From positions 62,001 through 126,000 of the forward strand of contig JAGWYN010000002.1 in NCBI GenBank assembly GCA_018969295.1: a DNA stretch of 64,000 bases. Direction: 5' to 3'. The notes beneath the pieces were generated by a model that had not been told where the DNA came from, made no database searches, and saw only the letters and a program-made list of their open reading frames with translations. This document shows positions 9,600 to 17,589 of the stretch, one piece after another. Each line of letters begins with the position of its first letter. Within the stretch, counting starts at the first letter, position 1. This DNA comes from Chloroflexota bacterium. Its GTDB lineage: Bacteria; Chloroflexota; Anaerolineae; Caldilineales; Caldilineaceae. The position numbers and the translations under genes were made by a program.

Positions 9600-9911
9600 A
9601 GGGTATTCGCTCCTTGACAATCAAAGTGCCGGTTCTCTTTCCCATCAAGCAAATCGAAGCAGTGAGATCTGGGAAACGGTCAATTTGAAATCTTAGCATA
9701 TTGAGAAAGAGGTATCCAAATTTCCGCAGAACAGGATGACTTGCAGCGAGCTTGTCAGACGCAAGTTTTCCCCCAGCGTAGTCTGAACGAACGGAAGTCA
9801 TGGTGCAATCGAAGGACGCCTCGCCGGAGCCTTTGGGCGCAGATGCGCCCAAAGGCTGGTTCGCCTTGAAATCTCTGGGCGAATCGGTGAGAAGGGTGTA
9901 TACTTGTACCC
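9600..9911. other. Divergent intergenic region
   Basis: About 310 bases between the glycosidase gene (leftward) and the membrane-anchored unknown (rightward). It holds the ribosome site of the leftward gene, an AT-rich stretch near 9690-9720, and a strong hairpin at 9828-9857. A TATACT at about 9899-9904 precedes the rightward ATG by only a few bases, so that transcript may be nearly leaderless. A minus-strand frame across here has no family resemblance and was not called. Confidence 0.5.
9828..9857. repeat. Perfect 13-bp inverted repeat, 4-nt loop
   Basis: AGCCTTTGGGCGC and its exact complement flank AGAT. There is no U-run on either side and no gene ends here, so an intrinsic terminator is unlikely. 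It lies in a divergent promoter region and could be an operator or part of a small RNA. Its arm shares CTTTGGGCG with the hairpin at 62468-62515. Confidence 0.6.
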
Positions 9912-11273
9912 ATGGGCTATGAATTCTCCGGACATTCTTCTTCGTCGTATCAGCGTCCTGCGTATCAGCGTCCTATGCGCTGGTTGGAACGGCTGCTGCT
10001 GCTCGGCTTTCTGATTTCGTTCTCGATCGGACTGGCCGCCTTGGTTCTGTTTTGGATCGTGCGCGACAGCGCGCCACCTGATCTGAACGCCGATCCGCTG
10101 CGTGCGGTTCGCACTGAGGAGATAGTGCCGCAGGTCGCCCTGCGCGAACTGGGGGGAGACCCGGTTGCGGGGCTGGCTCTCCAGTCTCTCCAGGCGGGGC
10201 ATCTGGAGACGGCAAGGGCGTTCCTGGTCTTTGCTGGCGACGCAATGAAGCCGGTAGAATGGGCCGCCTGGCTCGCCAGCCTGGGCCAGGCCTATTTGGC
10301 CGTCGACGAGCCAGCTGCGGCCGGGCAGATCTACGCGCAGGTGTTTGCGGCTGCTCTTCTCCACGATACCATCCCACTTCTGGAGCGGGTGAGCCTGTTG
10401 ATCCAGAGCACCGCAGGGCTCCAGGCAGCCGGCTACCCTGCCGCAGCGATCGAAGCAGCCACCCAGGCCACCCGCCTGGCCGTTCAGGCGCCGGAATTGC
10501 TGCCGGCTCAACGCAGCGCGCTCTTTGCCGGTCTGCGCACGCAGCTAGAAGCAGGGTCGGAGCGCAGCGAAGCCGGCACAGCGCTGGCAGCGCTGCTCGA
10601 CGACTATGTGCGCAACCCCTATCTCAACGGGGCCGGCAGCTTGATCACACCGACCTTAGCGGCCCTTCCCCAACCGATCGCCTACAATGCCGCTGCGCAG
10701 GAGAAAATTGTGCTGCGCCAGCAGGCGGCAGATATCCTGGCCGACCGCATCGTCCTGACTGGGGGGGTCGACATCGAGCCAGAGCGTGCGGCGCTGGCCG
10801 AAGCGCTGCGCGCAGAAGATCAGGCACGTTCCCAGTTCTACACCGCCCCTGGGGAGATGACCCGCGGCCAGCAGCTTTGGCTGTTGTTAGAGCGCCGTAG
10901 CTGGCTGATCACCAAAATTCGGGTTGCTGTGGGCGGCTACGGTCTTGCCCTGGTGCCGGATTGGGAAGCTGAGCTGGAGCAGCTGTTGGGCGAGCTGAAC
11001 GAGGTCCATCGTTTTTTGCGAACTGTGCTGATGGCCTATGCCAACGAGCAACCGACCGCCCAGGCCGGGGCGCTGCTGCAGGTTGAAATCCAACACTGGC
11101 TGGCGCTTCAGGCGTTGCGCGGGCTGTACCCCGGCGCGCCTCTCGATGAAATTGGGGAGGTGTTGCGCAGCCAGCAAAACGAGCTGCAGCGCTTGGGGCA
11201 GCCGCTCGCCCTCCCACTCCTCTACGAGAGCGGAGCAACTCCGCCAGGCTTCCGGATCCAGGCCCTCCCCTGA
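9912..11273 (+). CDS. Membrane-anchored protein of unknown function
   Basis: 453 residues, not recognised. A short hydrophilic N-terminus (containing YQRPAYQRP) precedes one transmembrane helix (about 28-50, LLLLGFLISFSIGLAALVLFWIV). A long Ala/Leu-rich, probably all-helical domain follows, with a repetitive look reminiscent of TPR-like repeats (for example ALQSLQAGHLETARAFLVFAG). This would make it a type-II anchored extracytoplasmic helical repeat protein. Two tandem 15-bp copies encode YQRPA/YQRPM just before the helix. No good ribosome site precedes ATG 9912, and ATG 9975 (MRWLERLL) is a possible alternative start. It stands alone between the glycosidase trio and the SWIM gene, so context does not assign a role. 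Confidence 0.7.
   Translation: MGYEFSGHSSSSYQRPAYQRPMRWLERLLLLGFLISFSIGLAALVLFWIVRDSAPPDLNADPLRAVRTEEIVPQVALRELGGDPVAGLALQSLQAGHLETARAFLVFAGDAMKPVEWAAWLASLGQAYLAVDEPAAAGQIYAQVFAAALLHDTIPLLERVSLLIQSTAGLQAAGYPAAAIEAATQATRLAVQAPELLPAQRSALFAGLRTQLEAGSERSEAGTALAALLDDYVRNPYLNGAGSLITPTLAALPQPIAYNAAAQEKIVLRQQAADILADRIVLTGGVDIEPERAALAEALRAEDQARSQFYTAPGEMTRGQQLWLLLERRSWLITKIRVAVGGYGLALVPDWEAELEQLLGELNEVHRFLRTVLMAYANEQPTAQAGALLQVEIQHWLALQALRGLYPGAPLDEIGEVLRSQQNELQRLGQPLALPLLYESGATPPGFRIQALP
9946..9975 (+). repeat. Tandem duplication of a 15-bp unit
   Basis: CGTATCAGCGTCCTG followed directly by CGTATCAGCGTCCTA, in frame near the start of the membrane-anchored unknown, giving two YQRP units. It is a small recent in-frame duplication. 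Confidence 0.8.
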
Positions 11274-11331
11274 GTGCCTCTGCCGGCCAAAGAGAGGGCC
11301 TCAACAAGGCTCAGCGCCGCTCACTCCCAGA

Positions 11332-11354
11332 GCCAGGCTGTTTGACAGCCTGGC
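11332..11354. repeat. Inverted repeat enclosing a -35 box
   Basis: GCCAGGCTG and its exact complement CAGCCTGGC flank TTTGA, so the loop overlaps the first bases of the TTGACA box of the SWIM-gene promoter. It could be an operator or a weak terminator for the upstream gene; there is no U-tract. Confidence 0.55.
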
Positions 11355-11370
11355 CGCCCCGGCGTATACT
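11342..11370 (+). promoter_or_regulatory. Strong sigma-70-type promoter of the SWIM gene
   Basis: TTGACA (11342-11347), a 17-base spacer, and TATACT (11365-11370): a full -35 match and a near-consensus -10. Transcription would start near 11377, giving a leader of about 60 bases before the ATG at 11439. Confidence 0.8.
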
Positions 11371-11438
11371 ACAATTCTTGCAAGATGAATTCTGACCGGT
11401 TCAGCCAGCAGACAGTCGAGGAGGGTACGAAACGTATC

Positions 11439-11690
11439 ATGGACTCAGCAGTGAGCAGAATTCTCAAGGCCAAGCAGTATGCGGCAGAACGTGACCATCG
11501 TGTCAAAGTGCACAGCTTCGAGGTGGAGCTGCACGGCGACAACCACAACCATCTTGTCCGTTACGACCGGGGCGTCTGGTCCTGTGACTGCGAAGAATTT
11601 CAGCTGCGCGGCGTCTGCGCGCACGTCATGGCGATGGAAGAAATTCTGGGCGAAGCCGTCGACCCTGCGATGTTGACGACCCCGCACTAA
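11439..11690 (+). CDS. Small SWIM zinc-finger protein
   Basis: An 83-residue basic protein whose C-terminal half is a SWIM zinc-binding motif, CDCEEFQLRGVCAHVMAME (CxCxnCxH). SWIM domains bind nucleic acids or proteins; the specific role here is unknown. The frame is open from an earlier ATG at 11385, but the promoter's start site falls about eight bases before that codon and there is no ribosome site. ATG 11439 is preceded by AGGAGGG (11419-11425), so the shorter form was chosen. A strong terminator follows at once, suggesting a monocistronic, well-expressed gene. Confidence 0.78.
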   Translation: MDSAVSRILKAKQYAAERDHRVKVHSFEVELHGDNHNHLVRYDRGVWSCDCEEFQLRGVCAHVMAMEEILGEAVDPAMLTTPH

Positions 11691-11706
11691 ATTTAGGAGC
11701 CGTTCG

Positions 11707-11758
11707 CCTGCAACAAAACGAGGAACGTCTGAACGGGCGTTCCTCGTTTTATTGCAGG
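11707..11758. terminator. Bidirectional intrinsic terminator
   Basis: A long stem: CCTGCAACAAAACGAGGAACG pairs with its near-exact complement ending at 11758, around a 10-base loop. The 3' arm has a TTTTATT run and the 5' arm supplies an A-run for the opposite strand. It closes the SWIM gene. Confidence 0.85.
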
Positions 11759-11842
11759 CAGGATTTGGTGCAGGGGGCTCCTCGCTTTCAGGACGGTTTG
11801 GTGCAACCTGAAGCCTGTGCTATTCTGACCGGCGGCTCTGCA

Positions 11843-12871
11843 ATGTTTGAAAGAAAGAAGCCGGGGTTGAAACGTTCTTTACAGCTGATAACCGGTCTGT
11901 TGGTCAGCGCAATTTTTATCTATTGGGCGTTGCCGGGCCTCCACCTGCCCACGGTGTTTGTCACATTGCAGACAGCCAACTACTGGTGGGTTTTGCCCGG
12001 GGTAGCTGTCTATCTGATAGGGCTGTGGGTACGGACCTGGCGCTGGCAGTACACGTTGCGTCCGGTCCAACATGTGCCCGTCAGCACCTTATTTCCGATG
12101 GTCTGTATCGGCTATTTTGGCAACAATGTTTTTCCCTTGCGGGCGGGTGAGTTGCTCCGTTCGTATGTTCTGAAACGACGCACCCAGATCGCCATCTCGA
12201 CCAGCTTGGCGACCGTCGTGGTCGAACGGGTCACCGATGGGTTGGTCATGCTGCTTTTTGTGTTTCTGGCGCTCCCCTTTGCACCGATGCCTCCTTTCTT
12301 TCGCAATGCTGTGGTTTCGATGACGGTGCTTTTTTTGGCCGCAACGGTGCTGTTTATCTGGATGGCCAGCCAGCCCCAGCGCTTCGAACGGTTCTATCAG
12401 ATCTGCGCCAACCTGCTGCTGCGCGGCCGGCTCCGTCAGGCCGCCGACAATTTTTACCGACGCTTCATGCTGGGGCTGCGCAGCTTGAGCCATCCTTCCG
12501 ATGTGGTCATGATCTTCTTGACCAGCGTGCTGATCTGGCTGTTGGAGACAGTCAAATACTGGTTCGTCATGCACGCCTTTGAGTTTACAACCAGTTTTCT
12601 GGTGTTAATGCTGATGAATGGGCTGGTCAATCTGGCGACCACCCTGCCCGCCGCCCCTGGCTATATCGGAACGTTTGACACGCCCGGCATCAAAACATTG
12701 GCGGCGTTCGGGGTTGATCCGTCGCTGGCGGCCAGCTATACATTCACGTTGCACGCGGCGTTGTGGATTCCGGTCACCTTGCTGGGGGGCTACTATTTCT
12801 GGCGCGAGCACCTGCGGGTCAGCGACATCGACCAGGCCCGGCATCAGGTCGAACCGCCACCCGGCGTGTGA
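11843..12871 (+). CDS. UPF0104/MprF-flippase-like membrane protein
   Basis: A 342-residue polytopic protein of the lysylphosphatidylglycerol-synthase transmembrane (UPF0104) family, with about eight hydrophobic helices. Typical landmarks are IGYFGNNVFPLRAGELLRSY, VVVERVTDG and LPAAPGYIGTFD. Members are membrane proteins thought to flip or handle lipids or lipid-linked sugars. The catalytic synthase domain of MprF is absent. The frame is open from a TTG at 11765, but homology and a compact basic N-terminus (MFERKKPGLKRS) favour ATG 11843. UDP-glucose dehydrogenase follows 68 bases downstream, suggesting a shared role in envelope glycoconjugates. Confidence 0.85.
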   Translation: MFERKKPGLKRSLQLITGLLVSAIFIYWALPGLHLPTVFVTLQTANYWWVLPGVAVYLIGLWVRTWRWQYTLRPVQHVPVSTLFPMVCIGYFGNNVFPLRAGELLRSYVLKRRTQIAISTSLATVVVERVTDGLVMLLFVFLALPFAPMPPFFRNAVVSMTVLFLAATVLFIWMASQPQRFERFYQICANLLLRGRLRQAADNFYRRFMLGLRSLSHPSDVVMIFLTSVLIWLLETVKYWFVMHAFEFTTSFLVLMLMNGLVNLATTLPAAPGYIGTFDTPGIKTLAAFGVDPSLAASYTFTLHAALWIPVTLLGGYYFWREHLRVSDIDQARHQVEPPPGV

Positions 12872-12939
12872 ACCACCCGGCGTTCTCCGACCGTGCTGGG
12901 CTATCCGAAATTGTTTTGGGAGCAAGAGGAGATCGAAAG

Positions 12940-14259
12940 ATGCGTAACATTGTGGTGGCAGGCACCGGCTATGTCGGGTTGTCGACCGGCACCTGTTTTG
13001 CCGACATGGGCAACCATGTCACCTGCCTCGACATCAACGAGGAAAAAATTGCGATGTTGCAGCGGGGCGAGGTGCCGATCTACGAGCCAGGGTTGAGCGA
13101 GATGATTTTGCGCAATCTGAAGGCTGGGCGTCTGCACTTTACGACCCGCTATGAAGAGGCTTTGCACGAGGCTGAGTTTCTTTTTATCTGTGTCGGCACC
13201 CCGAGCGGCGTAGATGGCGAAGCCGACCTGCGCTATGTGCGCATGGCTGCTGAGTCGGTGGCGCGTGCCATGCGCCACCCCCTGATCGTGATCAACAAAA
13301 GCACGGTTCCTGTCGGCACCGGGGACTGGGTGGCGGACATCATTCGCCGCAGCCAGCCCGAGCCTATCGACTTCGCCGTGGTCAGCTGCCCGGAATTCAC
13401 ACGCGAGGGGTCGGCGCTCTACGACTTTATGAACCCGGATCGGGTGGTGGTCGGCAGCCGCACCCCAGCTGCCGCCGAAAAAGTGGCCCAGCTCCACCTG
13501 CCGCTGCGGGCGCGCATCCTGATGACCGACCTGCGCACCGCCGAAATGATCAAATATGCCAGCAACGCCTTCCTGGCCACCAAGATCAGTTTTATCAACG
13601 AGATCGCCGTGATCTGCGAAAAGCTGGGGGCAGATGTCCAGGAGGTGGCCGAGGGGATGGGCTTTGACCGCCGCATCGGCGCCCAGTTCCTCAACCCTGG
13701 CCTCGGCTACGGCGGCAGCTGTTTTCCCAAAGATGTCAAGGCGCTCGAACACATGGCACTTGTGCACGGCTCCCACCCTGCTCTGCTGCGCGCGGTGATC
13801 GACATCAACCGGGACATGCGGCGCTGGGCTGTCTACAATTTGCGCGAACTGGTCGGCGGCAAGCTGGACGGCAGACGCATCGGGCTGATGGGACTGGCAT
13901 TCAAACCCAACACCGACGACATCCGCGAGGCCCCAGCGCTGGAGATCGCACATCTGCTGCGCAATGAAGGCGCTGTGGTTTCGGGCTATGACCCGGTCGC
14001 CATGCACAACGTGGCGCGTCTCGACAAGCAGCTGCGGCTGGCCACCGACGCCTACGACCTGGCCGACGGCGCCGACGCCCTGTTGGTTTGCACCGAGTGG
14101 AACGAATTCAAACAGCTGGATCTGATACGCCTGCATACGGCGATGGCTCGCCCGGTCATCGTGGACGGACGCAACATCTACGAGCCAGAACGCATGCAGG
14201 GGCTTGGCTTTGTCTATCGCGGGGTCGGCCGGACCCAGCCCGTGGCGCGTGGGGACTGA
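12940..14259 (+). CDS. ugd: UDP-glucose 6-dehydrogenase
   Basis: Oxidises UDP-glucose to UDP-glucuronate with 2 NAD+. The 439-residue protein has the N-terminal Rossmann motif VVAGTGYVGLSTGTCFADMG, the ASNAFLATKISFINE helix, the catalytic cysteine in GYGGSCFPKDVKAL (about residue 260), and the C-terminal domain with GLAFKPNTDDIREAPAL. The start at 12940 has an AGAGGAG ribosome site; the upstream open frame overlaps the preceding gene and is not needed. The product would feed glucuronate into extracellular polysaccharide or glycolipid. Confidence 0.95.
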   Translation: MRNIVVAGTGYVGLSTGTCFADMGNHVTCLDINEEKIAMLQRGEVPIYEPGLSEMILRNLKAGRLHFTTRYEEALHEAEFLFICVGTPSGVDGEADLRYVRMAAESVARAMRHPLIVINKSTVPVGTGDWVADIIRRSQPEPIDFAVVSCPEFTREGSALYDFMNPDRVVVGSRTPAAAEKVAQLHLPLRARILMTDLRTAEMIKYASNAFLATKISFINEIAVICEKLGADVQEVAEGMGFDRRIGAQFLNPGLGYGGSCFPKDVKALEHMALVHGSHPALLRAVIDINRDMRRWAVYNLRELVGGKLDGRRIGLMGLAFKPNTDDIREAPALEIAHLLRNEGAVVSGYDPVAMHNVARLDKQLRLATDAYDLADGADALLVCTEWNEFKQLDLIRLHTAMARPVIVDGRNIYEPERMQGLGFVYRGVGRTQPVARGD

Positions 14260-14266
14260 ACCCGCC

Positions 14267-15562
14267 ATGCAACACCTGGATGTCGTCTCACAGACCTTGC
14301 CCAACGGGCTGCAGGTGCTTCTGCGCCCCAGCTACCGCGCGCCGGTCGCCAGCTTCTGGATTTTTTATCGGGTCGGCAGCCGCAACGAGTTCCCAGGGCG
14401 CACGGGCATCAGCCACTGGGTCGAACATATGCTCTTCAAGGGCACCCCACGCTACCCACGCGGTCAGTTCGACAAAGCGGTCGCACGCGCCGGCGGGGTC
14501 TTCAACGGGATGACCGGCCCTGACTGGACGGTCTATTTTGAAACCCTGCCCGCCGACCGGATCGAGCTTGCCCTGCGTGTCGAAAGCGACCGCATGGCCA
14601 ATGCCGTCTTCGACCCAGCAGAAACCGAGCTCGAGCGGACTGTGATTCTGAGTGAGCGCGAAGGCAGCGAGAACGATCCTTTTTACCGGCTGCACGAAGA
14701 GGTGCAGGCTGCTGCCTTTTTGGCACACAGCTACCGCAATCCGATCATCGGCTGGCCTTCCGATCTGCACACGCTGACGCGGGAGGCGCTTTACGCGCAC
14801 TACCGCACCTACTACACCCCCAATCAGGCTGTCGTGGTCGTGACCGGTGACTTCGAGCCAGATGCCATGCTGGAGGGGGTGGCAGAACATTTCGGTGTGC
14901 TGGCCGCCGGGCCAGAAGCCCCCTCCCCGGCGTTCGTAGAGCCCCCCGCGCGCGCGGAGCGCCGCGTGGTGTTGCGCGGCGAAGAGCCTACCGCCTATTT
15001 TCTACAAGGTTTTCAGGCTCCTCCGGCGCTGCACCCGGACTTTTTCCCCTTTGTCGTGTTGGATTCGGTGCTCGGCGGCGCCAAAGGGATGGGGCTCTTC
15101 GGCGGCAGCGCCAACAACCGCAGCAACCGGCTCTACCGGGCGCTGGTCGAACAGCAGCTGGCGGTCGATACCAGTTCCAGCTTTGGCCCCACCCTCGACC
15201 CTGGACTCTTCACAATCAGTGCCACACTGGCCCCAGCTGTCGACCCCCAGGCTGTCGAGGCGGCCATCTGGGCCGAGCTTGCGGCTCTCCAGCGCACAGG
15301 GGTCACGGATGCAGAGTTGCAAAAAGCGATCAAGCAGACGCGTGCCCAATTTGCCTACAGCAGCGAAAGTGTCACCTACGAAGCGTACTGGCTCGGCTTC
15401 AGCCAGGTGGTGGCCAGCCAGCAGTGGCTGGCTGACTGGAACGAGCAACTGCTGGCCGTTCGCTCTGAAGATGTGCAGCGGGTGGCACAGTGCTATCTGC
15501 AGCCAGAACGGCAGACCGTCGGGTACTATGTGCCCCTGACAGAGGAGAGCCAACCCACATGA
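14267..15562 (+). CDS. M16 zinc peptidase, catalytic subunit
   Basis: A 431-residue pitrilysin/processing-peptidase-like protein. The inverted zinc motif HxxEH is present (SHWVEHMLFKG, about residue 54), with a downstream Glu about 75 residues later (TELERTVILSE). It begins seven bases after ugd and overlaps the following M16 gene by ATGA. The active plus inactive arrangement matches bacterial two-gene M16B proteases, which form a clam-shell heterodimer degrading peptides. No signal peptide is evident, so a cytoplasmic location is likely. Confidence 0.92.
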   Translation: MQHLDVVSQTLPNGLQVLLRPSYRAPVASFWIFYRVGSRNEFPGRTGISHWVEHMLFKGTPRYPRGQFDKAVARAGGVFNGMTGPDWTVYFETLPADRIELALRVESDRMANAVFDPAETELERTVILSEREGSENDPFYRLHEEVQAAAFLAHSYRNPIIGWPSDLHTLTREALYAHYRTYYTPNQAVVVVTGDFEPDAMLEGVAEHFGVLAAGPEAPSPAFVEPPARAERRVVLRGEEPTAYFLQGFQAPPALHPDFFPFVVLDSVLGGAKGMGLFGGSANNRSNRLYRALVEQQLAVDTSSSFGPTLDPGLFTISATLAPAVDPQAVEAAIWAELAALQRTGVTDAELQKAIKQTRAQFAYSSESVTYEAYWLGFSQVVASQQWLADWNEQLLAVRSEDVQRVAQCYLQPERQTVGYYVPLTEESQPT

Positions 15563-16836
15563 GCCGCCGTCTCGTCGCCCAGCCCGGCCCTGAAACTGTC
15601 CTCCAGACGCAGCTGTCCAATGGCCTGCAGCTGCTCGTGCGTGAAAATCACTCGTCGCCAGTCGCCGTGTTGCACGGGGCCTTGCGGGTTGGCTCCGTCT
15701 ACGACAGCCCGGCACAGGCGGGTCTGGCCTCCTTTGTCGCAGGGATGCTGACTCGTGGCAGCGAGCAGTACGACTATGACCGCTTCAACGCCGCTGTCGA
15801 AACCATCGGTGCCTCGCTGACAGTCACAGCCGACACCCACAGCACCGATTTTTCGATCACCTGCCTGGCCGAAGATTTCCTCGGGTTGCTGGCGTTGTTG
15901 GCCGACAGCCTGCGCCACCCTACCTTCCCAGACGACCAGCTTGAACGGTTGCGCAGGCGCCGGCTGGTGCAGCTGCAAGAACGGGAGCAGGATACTGCCA
16001 GCGTGGCGACCCGCCACTTCTACGAAGCCCTTTTCGGACGATCTCACCCCTACGGTCAGATGAACGACGGGTATCCGGAGACAGTGGCCGCTTTCCAGCG
16101 GGTGGATCTGACCCACTTTCATGCGCATCACTACAGCCCCCAGGGCGCTGTGCTGGCGGTCGCCGGGGATGTCGACCCCAGCCAGGTGGCCGAGGTCGTC
16201 GAACAGTGCTTCGGCGACTGGCAGACCCCAACGCCTGCCCAGCCCACGATCGAGCGGATCCGCCGGACAGATGCCCCGTGTATCCGGGTTGCAATGGCCA
16301 ACAAGGTGCAAAGCGATCTGGTGGTCGGCACCTACGCCGTGCCGCGCAGCGACCCGGCCTTTTACGCGCTGCGTGTGGCAAATACCCTCCTCGGCCAGTT
16401 TGGCATGATGGGACGGCTGGGCGAGCGGGTGCGCGAGGAAGAGGGACTGGCCTACTACTGCTACAGCAGCTTCGTCGCCGAACAGGAGGACGGGGTCTGG
16501 CTGGCTGCGGCTGGGGTCCCGCCGACCGCTGTCGACGCCGCGCTCGAAAGCATCCTGTCCGAATTCGAGCGGCTGGGCACCCAGCCAGTTCCGGCCGACG
16601 AACTGGCCGATAGCCAGGCGTACCTGACCGGCGTCGTGCCGCTCACGCTGGAGACCAACGACGGGGTTGCCTCCACATTGCTCAGCATCGCCTGGCACAA
16701 CCTGGGTCTGGACTATCTGCAGCGCTACCCGGGGCTGATTTATGGGGTGACGCCCAGCGATGTGCAGCGGGTTGCCGCCACCTATCTGGATCCTCGACGC
16801 TGTGTGCGGGCCATCGCCGGCCCAGAGGAGCCCTGA
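15559..16836 (+). CDS. M16 peptidase-like, non-catalytic partner
   Basis: A 425-residue M16 fold protein. At the position of HxxEH it reads AGLASFVAGMLTRGS, so the zinc ligands and catalytic Glu are missing. The rest of the fold is conserved (LSNGLQLLVRE, VAVLHGALRVGS, AGDVDPSQVAEVVEQCFGDW). It overlaps the catalytic subunit gene by four bases (ATGA), implying translational coupling and equimolar production. It probably supplies the second half of the chamber and substrate-binding residues. Confidence 0.92.
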   Translation: MSRRLVAQPGPETVLQTQLSNGLQLLVRENHSSPVAVLHGALRVGSVYDSPAQAGLASFVAGMLTRGSEQYDYDRFNAAVETIGASLTVTADTHSTDFSITCLAEDFLGLLALLADSLRHPTFPDDQLERLRRRRLVQLQEREQDTASVATRHFYEALFGRSHPYGQMNDGYPETVAAFQRVDLTHFHAHHYSPQGAVLAVAGDVDPSQVAEVVEQCFGDWQTPTPAQPTIERIRRTDAPCIRVAMANKVQSDLVVGTYAVPRSDPAFYALRVANTLLGQFGMMGRLGERVREEEGLAYYCYSSFVAEQEDGVWLAAAGVPPTAVDAALESILSEFERLGTQPVPADELADSQAYLTGVVPLTLETNDGVASTLLSIAWHNLGLDYLQRYPGLIYGVTPSDVQRVAATYLDPRRCVRAIAGPEEP

Positions 16837-16841
16837 CAGCC

Positions 16842-17261
16842 ATGCTGCGCACCGGCGTCGACCTGGTCGAAATTGAACGAGTGCAGACAGCGATCACCCG
16901 TTACGGCCAGCGTTTCCTGAGCAGAGTCTACACAGCGGGCGAACGCCAATGCTGCGGGCTGCGCAGCGAGTCGCTGGCTGCCCGTTTTGCGGCCAAAGAA
17001 GCAGTCGCCAAAGCGCTGGGCACCGGCATCTGGCGCAGCGGCGTCGACTGGACAGACATTGAAGTTCTCAAAGATGCGCATGGTGCCCCCGAACTGCATC
17101 TGCACGGGGCAGCACAGGAACGTGCAGCACAGCTGGGGCTGGATACCTGGTCGATCAGCCTGAGCCACGACCGCACCCATGCACTTGCGTTTGCGGTCGC
17201 CCTCCAGGAGGGGCCTCTGCAAACGCGCGGGGAGAGCAAGGAGCCCAACCCACATGGCTGA
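16842..17261 (+). CDS. acpS: Holo-[acyl-carrier-protein] synthase
   Basis: Transfers phosphopantetheine from CoA to acyl carrier protein. At 139 residues it is typical in size. The motifs TGVDLVEIERV (Mg-binding Asp), RFAAKEAVAKALGTG (Glu) and SISLSHDRTHALAFAV are all present. It lies five bases after the M16 pair and overlaps cutA by eight bases, so it is part of an operon. The C-terminal extension after FAVALQ is variable in the family. Confidence 0.95.
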   Translation: MLRTGVDLVEIERVQTAITRYGQRFLSRVYTAGERQCCGLRSESLAARFAAKEAVAKALGTGIWRSGVDWTDIEVLKDAHGAPELHLHGAAQERAAQLGLDTWSISLSHDRTHALAFAVALQEGPLQTRGESKEPNPHG

Positions 17262-17589
17262 TTTTATCCAGGTGAGCAGCACGGTCGACAGCGAGGACGC
17301 TGCGCATACCCTGGCTGGCGCAGTGGTCGGTGAGCGATTGGCAGCCTCCGCCCAGGTGATCGGCCCGATCAGCAGCATTTACTCCTGGAACGGCCAGCTC
17401 GAAACTGCCGAAGAGTGGCTGGTGCTCTTCAAAAGCCGCAGCGACCTCTTTGCCGAGCTGAGTGCGCTTGTCCAGCAGCTGCACCCCTATGATCGGCCCG
17501 AAGTCGTTGCGGTGCCGATCACAGCCGGTGCGCGCAGCTATCTGGACTGGATGAACGGCCAGCTCAAACGCCCGCGTGCAGATTCATAG
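17254..17589 (+). CDS. cutA: CutA1 divalent-cation tolerance protein
   Basis: A 111-residue CutA1 trimer-forming protein. Family landmarks are the IQVSSTVDSEDAAHTLAGAVVGERLAASAQV segment (positions about 5-35), SIYSWNG, and the C-terminal HPYDRPEVVAVPI followed by YLDWM. The start at 17254 follows AAGGAG and overlaps acpS by eight bases. Its 3' end overlaps the convergent metF-fusion gene by six bases. The role in metal tolerance is historical; the true function is unsettled in the family. Confidence 0.93.
   Translation: MADFIQVSSTVDSEDAAHTLAGAVVGERLAASAQVIGPISSIYSWNGQLETAEEWLVLFKSRSDLFAELSALVQQLHPYDRPEVVAVPITAGARSYLDWMNGQLKRPRADS

Noticed and set aside
9580..9802. Small minus-strand frame upstream of the third glycosidase
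   Set aside because: No ribosome site, no domain resemblance, and it spans the leader region of the glycosidase gene.
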